Shown here piece after piece: positions 8,471-15,482 of a stretch of DNA of 19,100 nucleotides. How positions within the stretch are numbered: position 1 is the first letter of the stretch; each line of letters opens with the position of its first letter. Where the stretch lies: the NCBI GenBank assembly GCA_021780285.1, contig JAJXZA010000041.1, positions 1 through 19,100 of the forward strand. Reading direction: 5' to 3'. Both the position numbers and the translations under genes were made by a program. Source of the DNA: Planctomycetota bacterium. GTDB lineage: Bacteria; Planctomycetota; Phycisphaerae; WQYP01. The notes under the pieces are model-generated. The model was not told the origin of the DNA and did not search any database. It saw only the letters and a program-made list of their open reading frames with translations.

Positions 8471-10255
8471 ATGAAATTATCAATTTACGATTATCTGGTC
8501 ATCGGACTGTATTTTGCATTCATAATGGCCGCGGGCGTGTTGTTCCGTCGTTTAAGTAAAAACACCTCCGACTATTTCCGCGCCGGCGGTTCAATGCCAT
8601 GGTGGATTACCGGCGCGGCGCTGTTTATGGGATTCAGCGCCTGGACCTTTACCGCTGCGGCGGGGCAGGCCTACCATGACGGCACTTTCGTATTGGTGCT
8701 GTACCTTGCCAACGTCGTGGGATACGTCACCGTATTCTTTTTGGGCGCCAGACGGCTGCGGCGGCTGCGCGTCATTACCTGGATGGAAGCTGTGTACGAG
8801 CGCTATGGCAGGCCGACGCAGCAGTTTTACACCTGGGTCAAGCTGCCGCTGCTTATTTTACTTGCCGGGGTGGGGCTTAACGCAGTGGCGGTTTTCATGT
8901 CGGCGGTGTTTGGCGTGGGCATTGTGCTTACGTTGATTGTCTGCGGCGGGGTCATCACGCTGGTTTCATTTGCCGGCGGCGCCTGGGCGGTGGCGGCCAA
9001 CGACTTTATTCAGATGTTTTTAATTGCGGCCATCACAGCGGTGGCGGCGGTGCTGGCGCTGCGTCAGCCGGCGGTTGGCGGTATCAGCGGGTTTATTCAC
9101 AAGGTGCCGAGCTATTACTTTGACTGGACCGCCAAGACGCCGGCGGTGATGCTGTTTGGCTGGATGGCCGCCATGCTGCTGCTGAACGTGCTGGTGTATA
9201 ACAGCATTGAAATGTCGCCCAAATATTTGATGGTGCGCAGCGATCGCGAGGCCAGGCGCATGGTGCTCATTCCAATCATCGGTTTGCTGCTTGCGCCTGT
9301 TTTATGGCTGCTGCCGGCCATGACGGCCATCATCACGCATCCCAACCTGCACGCCGAGTTTCCCAAACTGCAACACCCATCGGAGGCGGCGTATGTGGCG
9401 GTGTGTCTTGATACCATGCCGCGCGGACTTATTGGTCTGCTGGTAAGCGGCATTTTCGCCGCCACCATCACCAGTATGGACGCTGTGCTTAACCAGGGCG
9501 TCGGCGTGCTGGTGCGCAACTTTTACCTGCCCATTATGAATCCGCAATGCGGCGAACGGCGGCTGCTGGTGGTGAGCAAGGTGCTTACGCTGGTATTTGG
9601 CGCTCTGATTACCGCTGTCGGGCTTGTCTTAAGCACCATGCATCTGACGGGTCTGTTTGACCTTACCAATCAACTCGCGGCCAGCCTTACCCTGCCGCTC
9701 ACGCTGCCGCTGGTGTATGGGCTGTTTTATCTGCGGACGCCCGGCTGGGCCGCCTGGAGTACGGCGCTGGTGTCGCTGGCGGCGGCGCTGGCGCTGAAAA
9801 TAGAAAGCGGACCTCTACTGCGACTCTTCTTTCCACTGCTGGCCCGTCAGCACAACGCCAACGCGCAGGCTGATGGCTTGTTCATTCTCACCACCGTCGG
9901 CGTCATTCTCATCGGCACTGCATGGTTTTTTTTGACCGGCTTGTTCTACCGCGCCAGTTCGCCGGAGCATCAGGCCCGCATCGAAAAACTGCGGGCGAAT
10001 CTGCGCACGCCGGTGGACCCGCACGTTGAGTGCATCAGTGATCATCGTCCGCATTTGTACCTTATTTTAGGGCGCCTTAGTGCGGCGTACGGCGTCGCTG
10101 TGATGCTCTTTGCGCTGATACCCAACCCCATGTCCGGGCGGGTGAGCTTTATATTTTGCGGCGGCGTGCTTTTGGTTGTAGGCTTGCTGCTGCTGAAAAG
10201 CCGTCGGCGGCTGCGCAGGACGATTCGTGCCGTCGAAACACCTGAGGCATCATAA
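8471..10255 (+). CDS. Sodium/solute symporter (SSS family)
   Basis: Inner-membrane secondary transporter, 594 residues, expected to couple solute uptake to the Na+ gradient. The N-terminus (LSIYDYLVIGLYF...SKNTSDYFRAGGSMPWW) is the classical SSS start, with the first helix followed by the S-x-YF-x-AG loop. A dozen or more hydrophobic helices follow. The segment LLVSGIFAATITSMDAVLN corresponds to the core helix that carries Na+-binding Ser/Thr residues in this family. The ATG at 8471 was chosen over the in-frame ATG at 8450 because GGAG lies six bases before it and the family N-terminus begins there. The stop codon overlaps the Shine-Dalgarno of the next gene, so the two are co-translated. The partner suggests a sugar, sugar acid or polyol as substrate; the actual solute is not readable. 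Confidence 0.93.
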   Translation: MKLSIYDYLVIGLYFAFIMAAGVLFRRLSKNTSDYFRAGGSMPWWITGAALFMGFSAWTFTAAAGQAYHDGTFVLVLYLANVVGYVTVFFLGARRLRRLRVITWMEAVYERYGRPTQQFYTWVKLPLLILLAGVGLNAVAVFMSAVFGVGIVLTLIVCGGVITLVSFAGGAWAVAANDFIQMFLIAAITAVAAVLALRQPAVGGISGFIHKVPSYYFDWTAKTPAVMLFGWMAAMLLLNVLVYNSIEMSPKYLMVRSDREARRMVLIPIIGLLLAPVLWLLPAMTAIITHPNLHAEFPKLQHPSEAAYVAVCLDTMPRGLIGLLVSGIFAATITSMDAVLNQGVGVLVRNFYLPIMNPQCGERRLLVVSKVLTLVFGALITAVGLVLSTMHLTGLFDLTNQLAASLTLPLTLPLVYGLFYLRTPGWAAWSTALVSLAAALALKIESGPLLRLFFPLLARQHNANAQADGLFILTTVGVILIGTAWFFLTGLFYRASSPEHQARIEKLRANLRTPVDPHVECISDHRPHLYLILGRLSAAYGVAVMLFALIPNPMSGRVSFIFCGGVLLVVGLLLLKSRRRLRRTIRAVETPEAS

Positions 10256-10266
10256 GGAGTATTGAT

Positions 10267-11121
10267 ATGGGTGATATTCATTGCGGCATCTGTTCAATTA
10301 TTCTGCCGGAGCTTGCGCCGGATGAGGCTATCGAGCACATCGCTCAAGCCGGCTTTCAGGGCATCGAATGGCGCGTTGCTGCTCCGGCTGCGGCGCATGG
10401 GCCTTACGGCTACTGGAATAATAACCGCGCGACCATAGCGCCAGACGCGCTGGCTGTCGAGTTGCCGCGCCTTATGCAGGCGGCCGCGGAGCTTGGGCTG
10501 GCTACGCCCGCCATTTCGCCTTATTACACCTGCCTCGAACCCGCCAGCGTGGAATCGGTCATGGCGGCTATGCCGGCCGGCTCTGGCATGAACGTCCGCG
10601 TTACCGCTCCCAACTACGACGCCTTGCGCAATTACAACACTCAGTTTGCTGCCGCCCGCAGCGCCTTTGCGCACATCGAGCGGTTGGCTCAACGCTACGG
10701 CGTTCGCGCCTGTTTGGAGCAGCACCAAGGGTCTCTGACGCCTACCGCAAGTGCGTGTGTACGTATGGTGGATGGGCTGAACCCGAAGTACATCGGCGTG
10801 ATAATGGACCCCGGCAATACCGTTGTGGAAGGCTACGAGAATTTTTGCATGGCTGTTGAAATGCTGGGGCCGTATCTCGCCGAGGTTCATATAAAAAATG
10901 CCGTGCGGGTTAAAACTGGCGAAGGCGATCGGCTACGGTGGGGCGTCAAGTGGGACTCGCTGGCCGAGGGCATGGCCGACCTGCATGAATTGCGGGCTGC
11001 GCTGCACAAAAATAACTTCTCCGGCTGGCTATTACTGGAAGATTTTTCTGATCGCCCCACGCCTCAACGACTCGCCGAGGGGCGAGAGGTAATGCGGTGG
11101 CTCAGTCTGCCGCAGCCCTGA
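10267..11121 (+). CDS. Sugar phosphate isomerase/epimerase-like TIM-barrel protein
   Basis: A 284-residue member of the xylose isomerase-like/AP endonuclease 2 TIM-barrel superfamily. The start GICSIILPELAPDEAIEHIAQAGFQGIEWR is the usual first strand and helix. Probable divalent-metal ligands are Glu151 (CLEQH), Asp181 (VIMDPGN), His208 (EVHIKN) and Glu258 (LLLEDF), in the family's Glu-Asp-His-Glu order. Such proteins isomerise or epimerise sugars, keto-sugars or inositols, or in some cases dehydrate them. The enzyme is cytoplasmic, with no signal peptide. AAGGAG at 10254-10259 overlaps the upstream TAA and sits seven bases from the ATG. The direct link to a Na+-coupled transporter implies it acts on the imported compound. 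The exact reaction is unknown. Confidence 0.9.
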   Translation: MGDIHCGICSIILPELAPDEAIEHIAQAGFQGIEWRVAAPAAAHGPYGYWNNNRATIAPDALAVELPRLMQAAAELGLATPAISPYYTCLEPASVESVMAAMPAGSGMNVRVTAPNYDALRNYNTQFAAARSAFAHIERLAQRYGVRACLEQHQGSLTPTASACVRMVDGLNPKYIGVIMDPGNTVVEGYENFCMAVEMLGPYLAEVHIKNAVRVKTGEGDRLRWGVKWDSLAEGMADLHELRAALHKNNFSGWLLLEDFSDRPTPQRLAEGREVMRWLSLPQP

Positions 11122-11230
11122 TGTTGGCTTTTCTGGCCTTCGAGGACGCAATGGCTGCGGCCAAGCCGATTGGGTTTGATGCGCATGGATGGCTGTATCC
11201 TCTTCGATTTGCGGGCGAGAGATATTGTGT

Positions 11231-12469
11231 TTATTGACGTGCGACCCTTTGATAAATCGCTTCGAGCTTATCGAGGTATGGGCCGGGTTGAGAGTTGGCT
11301 GCGGCACGCATGGCCGCGGCCTGCATGCGAGCCAACTCTGGGCCGCTGGTGGGCAGTGCATCAAGCGCCAGCGCCATTTCCGCTACGTTTCGGGGTGTGG
11401 GAACAATCGTGCCGGCGCCGCTGCTGCGGACAAGTTCGCCGCAGCCCAAATAGTTGGTACTAATCACCGGTCGCCCGTGCGCCAGCGATTCCAGGGCCAC
11501 CAATCCAAAGCTTTCATAAAATGTCGGAAGCAGCAAGGCATCGCTGCCGGCAAACATTCGGCTCATATGCTCGGTCGGACCGATGAACTTCACCCGTTCG
11601 GCAACGCCGAGCTTCTGGGCCAGTTCCAGAAAGCGCCGCACCCGCCCCAGTCCCACCACCAGCAATTTCCATTGGCTTTGTGTAGCGCCAATGGCGCGAA
11701 TGGCCCAATCCAGCCCCTTACGCCGAAAATCATGACCCGCGAAGAGCGCCACCCGGTCATCGGGTCGGTAGCCATATATGTCGCGCAGCCACTGCCGGTG
11801 CTCGGCAATCTCCGTAGCATCGGGCGCTGGTCGCATCAGCGGGTTTTCAAGTCTGATCAACCGTTGCGGCGGCACCGAATACAACTTGGTGAATTCCTGC
11901 TCCATTAGGCCGCTGATGCAGATAATGTGTTTGGCTCCCCCGCGTGCGGGCGATTCAATGGCGGCCCGCTCAAGTTTCAGCAGCATGCGCTGTTTGCCTG
12001 CCAGTTTCAGCAGCAGTTTCTTCATCTGTGCTTTGGCCGGCGTGTCGCGCATGGCCACCGACTGCCGCTGAATGCTCGCATATACTCCCGCGTGCGGATG
12101 GTATACATCGCCGGCCCAGGCGATCGTCATGGAATGAGCTACCTGCGGTTTATGCTCGCGGCACCAGGCGGCGGCCTGGCGGCCAAAATGCCGAAAGCCA
12201 AAGCCCGTACTTAAACGGCCGCCGCGCAGGCGATGAATCACGACACCGTCGGGCGCCGCCGCGGCTGCAGGAAGGCTGTTGCGCGACCGCTCGGCATCGT
12301 ACGATGCACCGGCATGCGCCGCCTGCCGCGGGTTGGGGGGGCGGGCATCGTGGCATACCACATGCACCTCGTGGCCGCGTGCGGCAAGCTCGCCCGCAAG
12401 CCATACCGTCATGGCTTCAGCTCCGCCGCGATGCGGGTCAAAATGTTCAATAATTAGCGCTACCTTCAC
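11231..12469 (-). CDS. GT4-family glycosyltransferase (LPS/surface glycan type)
   Basis: Retaining GT-B fold transferase, 412 residues, that moves a sugar from a nucleotide donor to a growing glycan at the cytoplasmic face. The N-terminal domain opens with KVALIIEHFDPHRGGAE, including the glycine-rich RGGAE (14-18). The C-terminal domain holds the donor-site Lys in FRRKG (about 251) and the E-x7-E motif ESFGLVALE (319-327). Overall it resembles WaaG-like LPS core transferases, but the sugar specificity is not readable. I chose the GTG at 12469: it forms a GTGA overlap with the upstream stop, has AAAGGA seven bases before it, and begins the protein at the expected MKVALII. ATGs at 12508 and 12487 are in frame but lie inside the upstream gene. 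It is co-transcribed with the heptosyltransferase gene. Confidence 0.92.
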   Translation of the reverse strand: MKVALIIEHFDPHRGGAEAMTVWLAGELAARGHEVHVVCHDARPPNPRQAAHAGASYDAERSRNSLPAAAAAPDGVVIHRLRGGRLSTGFGFRHFGRQAAAWCREHKPQVAHSMTIAWAGDVYHPHAGVYASIQRQSVAMRDTPAKAQMKKLLLKLAGKQRMLLKLERAAIESPARGGAKHIICISGLMEQEFTKLYSVPPQRLIRLENPLMRPAPDATEIAEHRQWLRDIYGYRPDDRVALFAGHDFRRKGLDWAIRAIGATQSQWKLLVVGLGRVRRFLELAQKLGVAERVKFIGPTEHMSRMFAGSDALLLPTFYESFGLVALESLAHGRPVISTNYLGCGELVRSSGAGTIVPTPRNVAEMALALDALPTSGPELARMQAAAMRAAANSQPGPYLDKLEAIYQRVARQ

Positions 12470-13830
12470 GGTCGTGTCCTTTGCCATTGCTCCAAGACTG
12501 CGTTCCAAACCTGTTCAACACCCAGCGCCGTCATGCAACGGTGATCTATCGGACATCGCTTAAGCTGGCAGGGGCCGCATGGCACAGACACCGAGAGTTG
12601 CCGCTCGCCGGAATAAAAAATTTCAGCCCAACGCGGGTCCGTGGGGCCAAAAAGCGTTACCAGCGGCACGCCGAACGCCGCCGCAAAGTGCCTTGGGCCG
12701 GTATCGTTGCACAGCATCAGTGCGGCTCGCTGCACCAAGGCTTTGACCGCGCCCAGCGAAACACCTCGGCCATCGTGCACCGCCGCGAGCGGCACAATCT
12801 GCCGATGCAGAACGCCTGCGCCGGACGGCTCGGCGACGTTTCGCAAGATGGCGTCTACCAACGGCTTTTCGGCCGGCGCGCCGGCTATTATTACGCGTGC
12901 AGCAATAGGGCCGGCGGGGTTGCTGATTGTAACCGCTACTTCGGCAAAGCGCTCTGGCGGCCAACATTTGGAACCGCCAAAGTTGGCTCCCGGAAACACC
13001 ATCGCATACGGTTGCTCGCTGCTGATACGCATGGCAGCCAAGGCGCTTTGGGCTTCGGCTAGCTCGGCTTCGGTTATGCCCAACCGCAAAGTACGCGATC
13101 GCTCGGTTGAACCGAGGTAATCCGCAAGTTGAAGGTAGTAGTCAACCACCGGTGCCGGCTGATAGTTGTGAAATTGTGCCAGGCTGCGTCGCAGCGGGCC
13201 AAAATGGCCCTGCTGGTTAAAAGTGCGGCCATCGTCCTGACGCATTAAAAAGTTAAAGCGATGCACATGCCCTGACGCGGGTTCAAAACCCACACAATCG
13301 GGCGGAGTTTTCTTGGCTTGGGCTTGGCCGTTGGCCTTATGTGCCAAGGAATCTGTTCGAATTTTGATGAGTCGTCGGGCAAATTCCCTCGCCCATTGAA
13401 GGTCAAGATCGTTAGCGCAGCGGTGAATTGGGCGAAGTGTGTCGGTAAGCAAGGGTGTGCGGTATTCGCGGGTGTAACCAAGCCGCCGCGGAATGCCCGC
13501 TCGCCATGCCGCCATAGCGCTCCGCAGGCTGTTGGGCAAAATGACGGCCAGATCAAAATGCCCGTGTCGCAGCAGGGCGGCGGTCGCGGCGATAGACGGC
13601 TTTTTATGACCGGGCTTCTGCGGATACGGTATTGCTGCGTCCAGCAAACTCAAGCCGCTGAGCACCGGCATGGCCAGCGAATTGGCCAGGCCGGCAATAT
13701 GGCTTTGCGGGTAAAGCTGCCGCAAGGCGAATAAAAATGGCGTGGCCATGACGGCATCCCCAAGCCAGTTGGGCATGATGACCACAATGCGTTGAGCCGA
13801 TATGCGAGCCTGCTGATTCACGCCGTGCAT
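12466..13830 (-). CDS. ADP-heptose:LPS heptosyltransferase (GT9 family, WaaF-like)
   Basis: GT9 transferase that adds L-glycero-D-manno-heptose (or a related sugar) to the LPS inner core. Visible motifs are IVVIMPNWLGDAVMATPFL near the N-terminus, VFPGANFGGSKCWPPERFAEVA (about 278-299), and NDTGPRHFAAAFGVPLVTLFGPTDPRWAE in the donor domain. The Cys-rich end CGPCQLKRCPIDHRCM is typical of heptosyltransferase II. The length of 454 exceeds E. coli WaaF (348), mainly because of an extra polar segment at about residues 143-227. I took the ATG at 13830; a TTG at 13857 and a GTG at 13821 are also in frame, and none has a clear Shine-Dalgarno. A TATAAA on the minus strand at 14075-14080 could be a distal -10. 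Its stop overlaps the next gene's GTG. Confidence 0.9.
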   Translation of the reverse strand: MHGVNQQARISAQRIVVIMPNWLGDAVMATPFLFALRQLYPQSHIAGLANSLAMPVLSGLSLLDAAIPYPQKPGHKKPSIAATAALLRHGHFDLAVILPNSLRSAMAAWRAGIPRRLGYTREYRTPLLTDTLRPIHRCANDLDLQWAREFARRLIKIRTDSLAHKANGQAQAKKTPPDCVGFEPASGHVHRFNFLMRQDDGRTFNQQGHFGPLRRSLAQFHNYQPAPVVDYYLQLADYLGSTERSRTLRLGITEAELAEAQSALAAMRISSEQPYAMVFPGANFGGSKCWPPERFAEVAVTISNPAGPIAARVIIAGAPAEKPLVDAILRNVAEPSGAGVLHRQIVPLAAVHDGRGVSLGAVKALVQRAALMLCNDTGPRHFAAAFGVPLVTLFGPTDPRWAEIFYSGERQLSVSVPCGPCQLKRCPIDHRCMTALGVEQVWNAVLEQWQRTRP

Positions 13831-13924
13831 TGTGAACCGGTTGGTGGCGGCTGGCAAATGCCGCGGCCAGCTTCAACAAACGCAGTTGACTCTTTGCAGG
13901 GATATTGCCGTAAAACGAGGCCCT

Positions 13925-14044
13925 ATGGGCAGTACCATGCGGCCCGTACCAAGCGGCGTGGCGGAAGTGTGGCGGCGATATGACGCGGTTGCGTGGCAGG
14001 TGTGGCGGGTGAATCGGCGTTTGGGGAATCGTTTTGTCGAGTAG
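13925..14044 (+). CDS. Candidate 39-aa small protein
   Basis: A short frame in an otherwise gene-free stretch. The ATG at 13925 has GAGG at 13917-13920. The product is basic and Trp-rich, with AEVWRRYDAVAWQVWRVNRR able to form an amphipathic helix. A TTGACT hexamer at 13886-13891 might be a -35, but the matching -10 (TAAAAC at 13911) is 19 bases away and weak. A terminator-like element lies downstream at 14150-14227. No homologue is known to me, and it may be chance. Confidence 0.2.
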   Translation: MGSTMRPVPSGVAEVWRRYDAVAWQVWRVNRRLGNRFVE

Positions 14045-14149
14045 GCTTGACTTTCACTTAGCATACGGGGTGGTTTTATAGCCCGATAACTCAAAATAAA
14101 TCATTAAAAAGAAGATGTAGCTCCGATAATTAGGTCAGAGTTGGTGCGC

Positions 14150-14227
14150 AATCGAGGATGGCTATGGGTGTAAGTTAAGGTAAAACAATCGCTTACAAAA
14201 AACATCGCCTTCCCCGATTATTTTTTT
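14150..14227 (+). terminator. Probable intrinsic terminator with T7 tract
   Basis: An imperfect long stem: AATCG (14150-14154) pairs with CGATT (14215-14219), GATG (14157-14160) with CATC (14203-14206), and TGTAAG (14169-14174) with CTTACA (14192-14197). A run of seven T follows directly at 14221-14227. It is oriented for plus-strand transcripts coming from the small-ORF region. The T-run is clear; the stem is interrupted, so terminator strength is uncertain. Confidence 0.45.
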
Positions 14228-14237
14228 AAAGATTTTG

Positions 14238-14265
14238 TTGACTTCGCATTTTCCGCGCCTACTGT
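14238..14265 (+). promoter_or_regulatory. Predicted sigma70-like promoter for PEP-CTERM leader
   Basis: TTGACT (14238-14243) is five of six to the -35 consensus. It is followed after 16 bases by TACTGT (14260-14265), a weak -10. Transcription would begin near 14272. The -10 overlaps the inverted repeat CGCCTA-CTGT-TAGGCG (14256-14271), which could act as an operator on DNA. It lies immediately after the terminator-like element, consistent with the start of a new unit reading toward the PEP-CTERM genes. Confidence 0.4.
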
Positions 14266-14271
14266 TAGGCG

Positions 14272-14549
14272 TTGATGCAGTTCAACACGGGGTTGGCTGA
14301 ACCCGGTTAATAACTCAGTGGTTAGGCAGTGCTTCGGCAGAACACAATGGCTCGTTCGGCATAAAGCGAACAAGCGTTTCTTCTGAAGCGGGCGCATGGA
14401 CGTGCCGAGCGAACTCTTAGCGGGTTCGGGCTCGGCCTGATTTGTGCCTTGGCGAGTTGCCAAGCTTAGTACGATTGGTGTGATAGGTCGCTTAAAAATC
14501 AGTGGCAGCAAGTGAGCCAAGGCGGTTGAGCCTTTCCTCCTTGCTGCCA
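14272..14549 (+). ncRNA. Densely structured leader or small RNA, unknown family
   Basis: Successive stems in a non-coding stretch: GTTGA/TCAAC (14271-14286); GGGTT/AACCC (14290-14304); GCT-GTTCG/CGAAC-AGC (14350-14375); GCCGAGC+GAAC/GTTC+GCTCGGC (14404-14436); CTTGGC/GCCAAG (14448-14464). The last is a long hairpin, with TGGCAGCAAG (14503-14512) fully complementary to CTTGCTGCCA (14540-14549) and an inner AAGGC/GCCTT. No tmRNA, RNase P RNA, SRP, 6S, tRNA or riboswitch hallmark was recognised. It may be the 5' leader of the downstream PEP-CTERM gene or a separate small RNA. The remainder of the gap, 14045-14149, is AT-richer with nothing clear. Confidence 0.4.
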
Positions 14550-14590
14550 AAAGGTGCGACAAGCGATCCGGTGAACATAGACATTCAGGG

Positions 14591-14617
14591 CATCACTTGT
14601 GATGAGGTGTTCTCATC
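14591..14617 (+). promoter_or_regulatory. Overlapping, mutually exclusive hairpins in 5' leader
   Basis: CATCAC (14591-14596) pairs with GTGATG (14599-14604). GATGAG (14601-14606) pairs with CTCATC (14612-14617). Both are perfect, but they share the bases GATG, so only one can form at a time. They lie 32-58 bases before the Shine-Dalgarno of the first PEP-CTERM gene. The arrangement resembles an attenuator or riboswitch expression platform; no ligand domain was identified. Confidence 0.4.
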
Positions 14618-14648
14618 CGGGTGTGGGGTTTATGCCCGTACTTTTATA

Positions 14649-14669
14649 GGGGGAGTCTTTATGAAGACT
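14649..14669 (+). promoter_or_regulatory. Start-codon hairpin of first PEP-CTERM gene
   Basis: The Shine-Dalgarno GGGGGAG (14649-14655) runs into AGTCTT (14654-14659). AGTCTT is perfectly complementary to AAGACT (14664-14669), leaving the loop TATG with the AUG at 14661. G-U and G-C pairs can extend the stem into the Shine-Dalgarno. The same element precedes the second PEP-CTERM gene. Confidence 0.55.
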
Positions 14670-15395
14670 TCTGGAAAAATTCAAATGGCTTTGGCGCTTG
14701 CCGGGTTGGCTGCGGTGCCTGTGGCTGCGAGCGCGGCCACAACTGAGTTGGTGCAACTGCAGGTCAACGGTGGGACCATTGCGTCCTTCAACGGCTCGGG
14801 TACTCTTGTCGTCCCATCAGGCACGACGTCGGGCGGCGTCAGCTTTAGCGGCCCGAATGTATCGACCCGCGGCCCTACTACAATACTCAATGACGACACT
14901 CTTGCCGTCACCAACAGTAGCGGTAGCGCCGCCAATATCACCATTTTGCTGAGTGACTTTAACTTTGCCCCCACCGGCACGGTTGTTGGCAGCCCGACGC
15001 TCTACAATACGCTGCACGGTACCTATCTTCCACTTACTTCCACGGGGTCAGCTTCGGCCTCAGTGATAAGCTATGTAGATCCGAACAATTCGCAGATAAC
15101 GTTAAGTAACTATTCCTCCCTGACCAACACTGGTCCGTCGAGCGCTTCGGGCATTACCTCCAGTCCGTTCAATGGGTCAACTTCAAGCGTCGTTTACACG
15201 CTTGGAAGCGGCGACTTCTCTTTGGCCCAGATAGCTACCTTGGTACTACCCGCAGGTGCGCAAATCACCTTGGGATCTACGACTGTCACAAATGTACCGA
15301 CGATAGCTTCGCCTGAGCCAGCTTCGCTTGCCCTGGTAGGTGCAGCGGGATTGCCTCTCTTGCTGCTTCGCCGTCGCAAGGGTGCAGCCGCCTGA
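14661..15395 (+). CDS. PEP-CTERM sorting-domain protein, 244 aa
   Basis: Exported surface protein processed by an exosortase. Residues 1-25 are a signal peptide: Lys2 and Lys6, a hydrophobic core 8-23, and a likely cut after ASA at 25. The mature part is Ser/Thr/Gly/Asn-rich and strand-rich, has no Cys, and has no recognisable enzyme motif, so it is probably structural or matrix-associated and possibly glycosylated. The C-terminus is a textbook PEP-CTERM: Pro-Glu-Pro at 218-220, hydrophobic helix about 223-236, then RRRK at 237-240. Exosortase is expected to recognise and remove this tail. I chose the ATG at 14661, not the longer frame from 14502, because the signal peptide and the GGGGGAG Shine-Dalgarno both fit it. 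It is followed by a paralogue-type gene sharing the same translation-initiation element. No exosortase gene is in the window. Confidence 0.92.
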   Translation: MKTSGKIQMALALAGLAAVPVAASAATTELVQLQVNGGTIASFNGSGTLVVPSGTTSGGVSFSGPNVSTRGPTTILNDDTLAVTNSSGSAANITILLSDFNFAPTGTVVGSPTLYNTLHGTYLPLTSTGSASASVISYVDPNNSQITLSNYSSLTNTGPSSASGITSSPFNGSTSSVVYTLGSGDFSLAQIATLVLPAGAQITLGSTTVTNVPTIASPEPASLALVGAAGLPLLLLRRRKGAAA

Positions 15396-15420
15396 ATGCA
15401 TTGACTTAATCGCGGCGGGT

Positions 15421-15445
15421 GCGGCCCCGATTGTGTCGGGGCCGC
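15421..15445 (+). terminator. Perfect 10-bp hairpin between PEP-CTERM genes
   Basis: GCGGCCCCGA (15421-15430) and TCGGGGCCGC (15436-15445) are exact inverted repeats around TTGTG, 25 bp after the first PEP-CTERM stop. The following bases are ACAAAAG, with no T-run, so termination may be partial or Rho-aided, or the stem may protect the 3' end of the first message. It could set different levels for the two genes. Confidence 0.55.
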
Positions 15446-15482
15446 ACAAAAGCCCGCTGCGAATGTGATTTACCTTATTTTA

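Noticed and set aside
11189..11908. Long plus-strand open frame opposite the glycosyltransferase gene
   Set aside because: It is the antisense shadow of a confident GT4 gene; the translation has no domain character and no ribosome-binding site.
12470..12508. Longer start choices for the GT4 glycosyltransferase (ATG at 12508 or 12487)
   Set aside because: The GTG at 12469 has AAAGGA at the right spacing, overlaps the upstream stop as GTGA, and gives the family N-terminus MKVALII.
12872..12885. Perfect 14-bp palindrome GCCGGCGCGCCGGC
   Set aside because: It lies in the heptosyltransferase coding sequence and is explained by GC-rich Ala/Gly/Pro codons; no second copy was noticed.
14322..14328. 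GTTAGGC, resembling an integron attC core site (also at 14264-14270), with GTTCAAC at 14280
   Set aside because: The paired core sites are not complementary and the L'/L'' layout of attC is absent; no integrase or cassette array is present.
14308..14375. tRNA-like text (CTCAGTGGTTAG, as in a D-loop, and a GTTCG/CGAAC arm)
   Set aside because: No consistent acceptor stem, D-stem or anticodon stem, no U33, and no TTCRA T-loop at the right distance.
14218..14562. Minus-strand 114-aa open frame through the structured region
   Set aside because: Non-ATG start, no ribosome-binding site, no protein character; the frame is better explained as the shadow of a structured non-coding stretch.
14502..14660. 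N-terminal extension of the first PEP-CTERM frame
   Set aside because: It would place the signal peptide internally, and the strong GGGGGAG Shine-Dalgarno points to the ATG at 14661.
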